A DNA stretch of 64,000 bases from the NCBI GenBank assembly GCA_022652655.1, contig JALCRQ010000004.1:1-64000 (forward strand), given 5' to 3'. This DNA is from Oscillibacter sp. Its GTDB lineage: Bacteria > Bacillota > Clostridia > Oscillospirales > Oscillospiraceae. Within the stretch, counting starts at the first letter, position 1; the number at the start of each line of letters is the position of its first letter. The notes beneath the pieces were generated by a model. The model was not told the origin of the DNA and did no database searches. It saw only the letters and a list, made by a program, of their open reading frames with translations. Positions 57,195 to 64,000 of the stretch are shown piece after piece. The translations under genes and the position numbers were made by a program.

Positions 57195-57968
57195 TCATGG
57201 AGCGACAATGATTTCCACTCCCAATTTCTGAATCATCTCCAATTCCTTTTTGGGGGCTTCCGAATCCGTCACAAGCACATCGATTGTCCGCAGATCCCAC
57301 GAGACAAACAACGCTTCTTTTCCAAATTTACTGTGGTCAATCAATGCCACGGTGCGGTCCGCCCGGGCAATCAGCTGGCGCTTTACATCAATGACCGCCT
57401 CGTTGAATTCCGTGATCCCGCTTTTCAGAGTAATGCCGTCGGCACTGCCGATAAACAGGTCGATCGACGCAAAGTTATTGAGAAAATTTCGGGCAAACAC
57501 GCCGCTTGTCACCACCTCGTTGGGCATGACCAGGCCGCCGATACAGTAGATCTTATGGGAAGTGTTGCGGGCCAGCTCGCTGGAAATCAGCAGTGAATTG
57601 GTAATGATGGAAAGATTCTTTTTTGCGTTGAGCAGCCGGGAAAGCTCATAGGTAGTTGTACCGATATCCAGGGCAATCACAGCATTGTCCGGAATCAGTT
57701 CCAGCGCCCGGGTAACAATGTGCACCTTCTCCGCGTGGGCGTGCGCCAGGCGAACATTCCAGGTTTCCAGCGAGGTCATATGCATGGAATCAGATACCAG
57801 GCTGATACCGCCGTAGACCTTTTTGATGAGGCCTGCCTGCTCCATGGTATTGATATCTCTGCGAATGGTTTCAATCGAAACGTTGAAATGGGATGCCAGA
57901 TTCTCGGTTTTAAGACTATGCTCCAGAAGCAAAAGCTTCAGAATTTCATTTTGCCGCCTGTACTTCAT
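57195..57968 (-). CDS. DeoR/GlpR family transcriptional regulator
   Basis: MKYRRQNEILKLLLLEHSLKTENLASHFNVSIETIRRDINTMEQAGLIKKVYGG; sugar-phosphate-sensing domain. Confidence 0.95.
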   Translation of the reverse strand: MKYRRQNEILKLLLLEHSLKTENLASHFNVSIETIRRDINTMEQAGLIKKVYGGISLVSDSMHMTSLETWNVRLAHAHAEKVHIVTRALELIPDNAVIALDIGTTTYELSRLLNAKKNLSIITNSLLISSELARNTSHKIYCIGGLVMPNEVVTSGVFARNFLNNFASIDLFIGSADGITLKSGITEFNEAVIDVKRQLIARADRTVALIDHSKFGKEALFVSWDLRTIDVLVTDSEAPKKELEMIQKLGVEIIVAP

Positions 57969-57986
57969 GATACCCTCCGCTAAAGA

Positions 57987-58202
57987 TGACAATTTTGACA
58001 ACTGATATGTTTTTTTTATTATCAATGATGCAAACTTCTTTGTCAAGCATATCACACGATTACAAAAAATGAAAAAAGAGTTGGTCAGAGTAAACAAATT
58101 GTCATAATATTTTTCTAACTTTACTATATTGACAATGTGATGACTCTGGATGTAGCATTAATTGTACAAAGTGGTCTTAACTTATTCATGTTTTATGACA
58201 AT
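57987..58202. promoter_or_regulatory. Divergent DeoR/kinase regulatory region with five TGACAA half-sites
   Basis: tgacaa at 57987, 57996, 58130 and 58196; ttgtca at 58099. Confidence 0.5.
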
Positions 58203-58221
58203 ATTAAAGGAGGGTAGTATC

Positions 58222-59724
58222 ATGAAGCGTTACTTTTTAGGAATCGACCAGGGCACAACAGGAAGCACTGCTCTGCTGATTGATGAGCAGTGGCAAGTCA
58301 TTGCAACCAAAAATGTTGAACACACACAAATCTACCCCAAGCCCGGATGGGTTGAGCATGATCCGGAGGAAATCTGGGAAGCGATTCAGACGGCGGTGGC
58401 CGCCGTTCTCAAAGAGGCGATGGTCAGCCCGTCACAGATTGTTTCCATCGGCATTGACAACCAGGGAGAAACCTGTATGGTATGGGATAAGCATACCGGG
58501 AAACCGGTCCATAACGCGCTGGTATGGCAGGATCGCCGGACGGCGGCGTATGCGGATGAGTTAAACGAAAAGTACGGCAAGATGATTACGAAAAAGACCG
58601 GTCTGGGGCCGGATGCCTACTTCTCCGCCACAAAGATCAAATGGATTCTGGACAATGTGGAGGGCGTCCGGGAGAAAATCAAGACAGGTGACATTCTGGC
58701 AGGCACGCTGGACTCCTATCTGATCTGGCGATTTACCGGCGGCAAGGCATTTATCACCGACACCAGCACTGCGTCCCGCACCATGATGATGGATCTGAAA
58801 AAGGGTGAGTGGGATCAGGAGCTGCTGGACATTTACAACATCCCCAGGGAAATCCTGCCCAAGATTTCCAATTCCAGTGAAGTGTATGGCTATACCACAC
58901 CGGAGACCTTTTTCGGCCAGCGGATTCCCGTGGCCGCGTGCATCACCGATGCCCTGGCAGCCATGCTGGCCCAGGGGTGCCTGGACAAGGGAGACATCAA
59001 AACTACCTATGGCACCGGCTGCTTCATGTACATCAATCTGGGACACGAGGTGGTATATTCCAAGGGCGGGCTCATCACCGTGTCCTCCTGGCAGGTCAAC
59101 AATGAGATCACCTATGCCTTTGACGGCGGCGTTTACATTGCCGGAGCGGCCATCCAGTGGCTGCGGGATAAGCTGAAAATCATTAAGAACTCCGCTGAGA
59201 CTGAAAAAATCGCCCTGTCGGTAAAGGATACCGGCGGCGTCTATTTTGTCCCTGCCTTTGCCGGCCTGGCTGCGCCCCATTGGGATCAGTACGCCCGCGG
59301 AATGATAATCGGTATTACCGGCGGCACCACCAGCGACCAAATTGTCCGCGCTACGCTGGAGAGCATTGCCTTCCAGGTCTACGATAACGCCCAGGTCATG
59401 AAAACGGATTCCGGCTATAATTTTGCCACTATGAAGGTGGACGGCGGCCCGGTGGTGAACCAGTTCCTGATGCAGTTCCAGGCAGACCTGCTGGGAACCC
59501 CTGTGGATGTGCCTGTGGTAACGGAAATGACAGCTTACGGTGCGGCCTTTTTGGCGGCACTGGCGGTGGGCGAATTTAATAGCATCAATGACGTGCGCAA
59601 GTGCTGGAAGCTGCAGCGGCGCTATGAGCCGCACATGAGCAAGGACGAGCGGGATGAACGTCTGGGACAATGGCATCGGGCCGTGGAGCGGTGCAAAAAC
59701 TGGGAAATTCCAAACAGGAGTTGA
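58222..59724 (+). CDS. glpK: FGGY-family kinase, glycerol kinase-like
   Basis: MKRYFLGIDQGTTGSTALLIDE; TYGTGCFMYINLG; GAAIQWLRDKLKII; GlpK-like over its whole length, but pocket residues differ (see findings). Confidence 0.85.
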   Translation: MKRYFLGIDQGTTGSTALLIDEQWQVIATKNVEHTQIYPKPGWVEHDPEEIWEAIQTAVAAVLKEAMVSPSQIVSIGIDNQGETCMVWDKHTGKPVHNALVWQDRRTAAYADELNEKYGKMITKKTGLGPDAYFSATKIKWILDNVEGVREKIKTGDILAGTLDSYLIWRFTGGKAFITDTSTASRTMMMDLKKGEWDQELLDIYNIPREILPKISNSSEVYGYTTPETFFGQRIPVAACITDALAAMLAQGCLDKGDIKTTYGTGCFMYINLGHEVVYSKGGLITVSSWQVNNEITYAFDGGVYIAGAAIQWLRDKLKIIKNSAETEKIALSVKDTGGVYFVPAFAGLAAPHWDQYARGMIIGITGGTTSDQIVRATLESIAFQVYDNAQVMKTDSGYNFATMKVDGGPVVNQFLMQFQADLLGTPVDVPVVTEMTAYGAAFLAALAVGEFNSINDVRKCWKLQRRYEPHMSKDERDERLGQWHRAVERCKNWEIPNRS

Positions 59725-59730
59725 TCGAAC

Positions 59731-61200
59731 GTGTATTATAGTACAGATATCGTGATTATCGGCGCAGGCGCCGTGGGTACAGCTATTGCCAGAGAATTGT
59801 CCAAATACCATGTCCGCGTGATGGTGGTGGACAAACGGGATGACGTGGGCGGCGATGCCTCTAAATCCAACAGCTCCATTATCTGCAGCGGGTTTGACTG
59901 CCCGCCTGACACACTGGAGTCTCAGCTTTGCCTGTCGGAGCGCGCCATGATCGAGCAGGTGGTGAAGGAGCTGGACGTACCCTTCCGGGTCTGCGGTGCC
60001 ATTATGCCGGCAGTCACCCAGCAGCAGATGGATATCCTGCCCCACATCTATGAGGATGCTTACGCCAATCACGTCTATGATGTGGAATACGTATCTCCTG
60101 AGCAAATTTTGAAAATGGAACCGGAGATCAATCCGGATGTGCTGGGAGGCCTATATATTCCGCGGGATGCCGTCATTGATCCGTTTTTACTGGTGGTGGC
60201 CCAGGCCGAGAACGCGGCGGAAAACGGCGTGCAATTCTTGCTGAACACCAGGGTCGTGGGGATTTCCGTGGAACATGGTCAGGTGCAGGCGGTGGAAACC
60301 ACCGGCGGTACCATCCGCACCAAGTACGTTATCAATGCCGCGGGACTGTTTTGCGATGAAATTGCAAAGATGGTCGATGAGTGCGACGGCTTTGTGGTGA
60401 AGCCGCGGAAGGGGCAATTCTTCATTCTGGATAAGAACACACCCTGTAAAACCTCGCATATTGTCTATCCCATTCCCACGCCGGAAACCCGGGGCAAGCT
60501 GCTGCTGCAGACGATTCACGGCAATATGCTGCTGGGGCCCACGGCGGAGGATCTGGAGGACAAGGAAGACCACAGTGTCACCGCCGAGGAACTGGAAGGG
60601 GTGGAACGGGACTGCAAAAAGCTGGTTCCCAACATCCGGGTGCAGGACACCATCACACAGTATTGCGGTCTGCGGCCCAATCGGATTCCGGCGGGCTTCC
60701 ACATTGGGTTTGGAAAGAAGACCCAGGGGTATTTTGGAATTTCCGGAATCCGCTCCACCGGCATTTCCACCAGTCTGGCCATTGCCAAATATGTAGTGAA
60801 GCAATTTCAGGACGCCGGTGTGAAGCTGGAGCGCAGCTTCACCTTCCAACCGCGGCGAACGGGAATTGAAAAATTCTCTGAGGCTAGCGACCCGCGGCGG
60901 GCGGAGCTCATTGCGAAAAACCCCCTGTATGGCCGGGTGATCTGCCGCTGCGAAACCGTGACGGAAGCTGAAATTGTGGAGGCCATTCACAGACCTGTGG
61001 GCGCCCGTACAGTGGATGCGGTGAAGCGTCGGGTTCGGGCCGGAACGGGGCGGTGCCAGGGTGGCTTTTGCGGTCCCAAGGTCATTGAAATTCTCGCCCG
61101 GGAGCTGCGGATTCCCGCATCGGAGATTGAAAAGAATTTGGCGGGATCCTATATGTTGACCGGTCAGATTCGCGGAGAGGGGGAACAGGGCAATGCGTGA
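59731..61200 (+). CDS. FAD-dependent oxidoreductase, GlpA-like with C-terminal BFD [2Fe-2S] domain
   Basis: STDIVIIGAGAVGTAIARELSKYHVRVMVVDKRDDVGGDASKSNS; VICRCETVTEAEI...GTGRCQGGFCGPKV. Confidence 0.9.
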   Translation: MYYSTDIVIIGAGAVGTAIARELSKYHVRVMVVDKRDDVGGDASKSNSSIICSGFDCPPDTLESQLCLSERAMIEQVVKELDVPFRVCGAIMPAVTQQQMDILPHIYEDAYANHVYDVEYVSPEQILKMEPEINPDVLGGLYIPRDAVIDPFLLVVAQAENAAENGVQFLLNTRVVGISVEHGQVQAVETTGGTIRTKYVINAAGLFCDEIAKMVDECDGFVVKPRKGQFFILDKNTPCKTSHIVYPIPTPETRGKLLLQTIHGNMLLGPTAEDLEDKEDHSVTAEELEGVERDCKKLVPNIRVQDTITQYCGLRPNRIPAGFHIGFGKKTQGYFGISGIRSTGISTSLAIAKYVVKQFQDAGVKLERSFTFQPRRTGIEKFSEASDPRRAELIAKNPLYGRVICRCETVTEAEIVEAIHRPVGARTVDAVKRRVRAGTGRCQGGFCGPKVIEILARELRIPASEIEKNLAGSYMLTGQIRGEGEQGNA

Positions 61201-62455
61201 AATGAAGTATGATGTTGCGGTGATCGGCGCAGGCCCTGGAGGCCTTGCCGCTGCCGCTGCCGCAAAGAAGCAGGGCGCCGGAAAAGTGCTGATTATTGAG
61301 CGGGATACAGCAGCAGGCGGAATTTTGCAGCAGTGCATCCACGCCGGATTCGGATTGACCTATTTCAATGAGGAGCTTACAGGCCCGGAATATGCAGGGC
61401 GTTTTGCCAAGCGTGCTGAAGAGGCGGGCGCGGAGCTGATGACGGACACGATGGTGCTGAAGCTGTCGGAGGATGGCAGCGTGGTGTGCAGCAATCCGCA
61501 AAGCGGAGTCATTCGGGTTCACGCTGGAGCGGTGGTGCTGGCCATGGGATGCAGGGAGCGCACGCGGTTTAATCTCAAGATCCCCGGAACCCGTCCGGCG
61601 GGAATTTATACTGCCGGCACCGCGCAGCGGCTGATTAACCGCCAAAATGAGATGGTTGGCAAAAAAATCGTTATTTTAGGTTCCGGCGATATTGGCATGA
61701 TCATGGCGCGCCGCATGACGCTGGAAGGCGCGCAGGTGGAGGCCGTGGTTGAAATCATGAGTTATCTGGCGGGCCTTACGCGGAACAAGGTGCAGTGTCT
61801 GGATGATTTCGGAATTCCGCTGCTGCTGGAACACACTGTTACCCGCATTGTGGGCGAGCGCCGCATTGAGGGCGTGTGGATTGCGGCGGTAGATGCACAC
61901 AAAAAGCCGCTTCCCGAGACAGAGCACTTTATCGCCTGCGACACGCTGCTTCTGTCTGTGGGGCTGCTGCCGGAAAACGAACTGACCCGAGCTGCGGGCA
62001 TCGTCATGTCGCCCGTCACCAACGGCCCCGAGGTCAATCAGTATATGCAGACCTCTTGCCCTGCCGTTTTTGCCTGCGGAAACGTGGTGCATGTCAACGA
62101 TCTTGCGGACAACGTGTCCACGGAAAGCGAACTGGCCGGCACCGCTGCCGCCCAATACGCGGCCGGGACGCTTCCGGCGGCGGAGGGATTTGCCCACTGC
62201 CTGCCGGGCCGTGGAGTTCGCTATGTCTGCCCCCAACACATTGCCGTCCATGCAGGCAGCTGCCCGGTGCGGCTTTATTTCCGGGTACTCTCTCCCGGTG
62301 GAAAAACAAACCTTCGGGCTGTCTGCGGTCAACAGATTTTAGCCGAGAGAACCGTCCTTCGGGTCAGCCCCGGTGAAATGGAGCATTTGGATCTGGATGC
62401 CGCGGAACTGGGCAATCAGGAGATCCGTGTAGAAGCAGAGGAGGCGGAGAGATAA
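61193..62455 (+). CDS. NAD(P)/FAD-dependent oxidoreductase, GlpB-like position
   Basis: MREMKYDVAVIGAGPGGLAAAAAAKKQGAGKVLIIERDTAAGGILQQCIH; overlaps the previous gene. Confidence 0.9.
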   Translation: MREMKYDVAVIGAGPGGLAAAAAAKKQGAGKVLIIERDTAAGGILQQCIHAGFGLTYFNEELTGPEYAGRFAKRAEEAGAELMTDTMVLKLSEDGSVVCSNPQSGVIRVHAGAVVLAMGCRERTRFNLKIPGTRPAGIYTAGTAQRLINRQNEMVGKKIVILGSGDIGMIMARRMTLEGAQVEAVVEIMSYLAGLTRNKVQCLDDFGIPLLLEHTVTRIVGERRIEGVWIAAVDAHKKPLPETEHFIACDTLLLSVGLLPENELTRAAGIVMSPVTNGPEVNQYMQTSCPAVFACGNVVHVNDLADNVSTESELAGTAAAQYAAGTLPAAEGFAHCLPGRGVRYVCPQHIAVHAGSCPVRLYFRVLSPGGKTNLRAVCGQQILAERTVLRVSPGEMEHLDLDAAELGNQEIRVEAEEAER

Positions 62456-62820
62456 TGCGTCAGCAGGAGATTATCTGTACGGTCTGCCCTATGGGCTGCC
62501 ACATCCGAGTCACCGGCAGCGATGACCAGATCCAGTCATTGGAGGGATACACCTGCCGCCGGGGAGAACAGTATGCCCGCAGCGAGTTTGTCTGCCCGAT
62601 GCGGACGCTCACCACCACTGTGCGAGTGGAAAACAGCACAGAGCCGCTGCTGGCGGTTCGCACGGCTGGACCGATTCCGAAAGAGAAGCTTTTTGACTGC
62701 ATGGGACTGATTCGCACAGCGGTATTTCATGCACCTGTTGCGTTGCATCAGATTCTGATTTCCAATCTTGGGGGAACCGGTGTGGATCTCATTTCCTGTG
62801 CAGAGAGAAAGGAGCGCTGA
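62455..62820 (+). CDS. DUF1667 domain-containing protein
   Basis: ICTVCPMGCHIRV...GYTCRRGEQYARSEFVCPMRTLTTTVRV. Confidence 0.9.
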   Translation: MRQQEIICTVCPMGCHIRVTGSDDQIQSLEGYTCRRGEQYARSEFVCPMRTLTTTVRVENSTEPLLAVRTAGPIPKEKLFDCMGLIRTAVFHAPVALHQILISNLGGTGVDLISCAERKER

Positions 62821-62821
62821 A

Positions 62822-63121
62822 ATGTCCAAACAGGTAAAAATTACTGTGCTGAAGCGGCTGCTGATGGAAGATCTCATCGCACAATATGCACCCGGCCCGG
62901 TGGAAAAATGCGGGAAAATGCCAGAGGGCGCCACTTACATTACGGACGGACGTACCTGTCCCGAGGGATTTTGCCCATGGGCCTGGGCGGATGTGTTCAA
63001 GGATGTGCTTTTGGTTCGCCAGGACGCCACCTGCTATACCAAAGACCGAAAAGGCATGGTCACCGCCTGTACCGACGGTCTGCGTCCTGTCATCTTCCTG
63101 ATAGAGCCTTATGACCCGTGA
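62822..63121 (+). CDS. TIGR04076 family protein
   Basis: VKITVLKRLLMEDLIAQYA...CPEGFCPWAWADVFKDVLLVR...KDRKGMVTACTDGLRPVIFLIE. Confidence 0.75.
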   Translation: MSKQVKITVLKRLLMEDLIAQYAPGPVEKCGKMPEGATYITDGRTCPEGFCPWAWADVFKDVLLVRQDATCYTKDRKGMVTACTDGLRPVIFLIEPYDP

Positions 63122-63165
63122 TATTTTGCGAACACCTCAATTTTAATATTAGGGGGGCGTTTTCC

Positions 63166-64000
63166 TTGACATTTAACGATATCATTCTATGGATTGTGGC
63201 CATCGGCGTCGTGATTGGCGGCGTGGATAAGCTGCTGGGAAACAAATTCGGTCTAGGCTCGAAATTTGATGACGGGTTCAATGCCATGGGCCCCCTGGCG
63301 CTGTCGGTAGCGGGCATCGTTGTGCTGGCACCTGTGCTGGCAACCTGGCTGCAGCCGGTTTTGGTGCCTTTGTTTGGGCTGATGGATGCCGATCCCGCCA
63401 TGTTCGCCGCTATCATTGCCAACGATATGGGCGGATATTCTCTGGCAATGTCCCTGGCGCAGAATCATGAGATCGGTCTAATGTCCGGCTGCATTACGGC
63501 AGCCATGCTGGGATGCACACTGGTGTTTTCTCTGCCGGTGGGCCTGGGCCTCATTGAAAAATGCGACCGCCCCTATTTCTTTCAGGGCCTGCTGATTGGC
63601 CTGATTACCATTCCCGTGGGCAGCATCGTGGGCGGCTTGGTGGCCGGATTTAACACCAAATTGGTGCTGATTAACAATATTCCGATTATCATTTTTTCAC
63701 TGCTGCTGGTGCTGGGACTGAAATTTGCCCCCAATGCCATGAATAAGGGCGCCAGTGCGTTCGGTACATTTATTGGTTGGGTGGCGATTGTGGGTATTAT
63801 TATCGGCTCATTTACCCATCTCACCGGCGTCAAGATCCCGTTCTTTGAAAGCGCAGACACGATGCTTGCCGGCATGGAGATTGTCGCGTACGTAGTCATT
63901 GTGCTGATTGGCATTCTACCGGTGCTGGAGCTGCTGACCAGACTGCTGAACAAGGCGCTCCTGGCCTTTGGAAAACTCCTGGGCATTGATGCCGTGTCTG
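63166..64000 (+). CDS. eutH: EutH-like ethanolamine permease (truncated by window end)
   Basis: TTG 63166 after aggggggcg; LTFNDIILWIVAIGVVIGGVDKLLGNKFGLGSKFDDGFNAMGPLALSVAGIVVLAPVLATWL...ADPAMFAAIIANDMGGYSLA. Confidence 0.88.
   Translation, partial: MTFNDIILWIVAIGVVIGGVDKLLGNKFGLGSKFDDGFNAMGPLALSVAGIVVLAPVLATWLQPVLVPLFGLMDADPAMFAAIIANDMGGYSLAMSLAQNHEIGLMSGCITAAMLGCTLVFSLPVGLGLIEKCDRPYFFQGLLIGLITIPVGSIVGGLVAGFNTKLVLINNIPIIIFSLLLVLGLKFAPNAMNKGASAFGTFIGWVAIVGIIIGSFTHLTGVKIPFFESADTMLAGMEIVAYVVIVLIGILPVLELLTRLLNKALLAFGKLLGIDAVS

Noticed and set aside
1-64000. tRNA or rRNA genes
   Set aside because: No cloverleaf or rRNA-like sequence was recognised; a tRNAscan-SE/Infernal run would be needed to exclude them fully.

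Overview
High-GC Firmicutes (Clostridia/Oscillospiraceae-like) chromosomal window, read from sequence and ORF translations only. (1) 1 to ~10.45 kb: one strand of contractile-tail phage genes (portal C-terminus, protease, decoration protein, major capsid, head completion, sheath, tube, chaperone, LysM protein, gpD-like hub, spike, gp25-like, baseplate J, tail protein I). It has no recognisable tape-measure gene, tail fibre, lysis module or integrase. It is followed by a ~140-bp palindromic tandem repeat and an orphan LytTR regulator. (2) 10.9-53.1 kb: mostly ordinary chromosome. It includes a DHHW/MBOAT O-acetylation pair, a selenium/molybdenum-hydroxylase gene set (yqeC, yqeB, yedF, class-V aminotransferase, DUF3343), an FHA-FtsW/RodA fusion plus PBP, a T-box-controlled TrpB2, an SLH protein, a MacB-type exporter, a T-box-controlled ThrRS without TGS domain, L21-Prp-L27-ObgE, RNase Y, YmdB, an antiporter and MgtC. 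(3) ~53.2-57.1 kb: a visibly AT-richer island with an XRE regulator behind a 17-bp perfect palindrome, an M48 protease-PASTA fusion and a LEM-3-like GIY-YIG protein. It is flanked by degenerate recombinase and IS3-like fragments and a 15-bp inverted repeat. (4) 57.2-64 kb: DeoR, glycerol-kinase-like FGGY kinase with altered substrate-pocket residues, GlpA-like and GlpB-like flavoproteins, DUF1667, TIGR04076 and an EutH-like permease running off the window. The leading candidates for something new are the tape-measure-less contractile particle locus, the FGGY kinase/EutH cluster and the M48-PASTA/GIY-YIG island.
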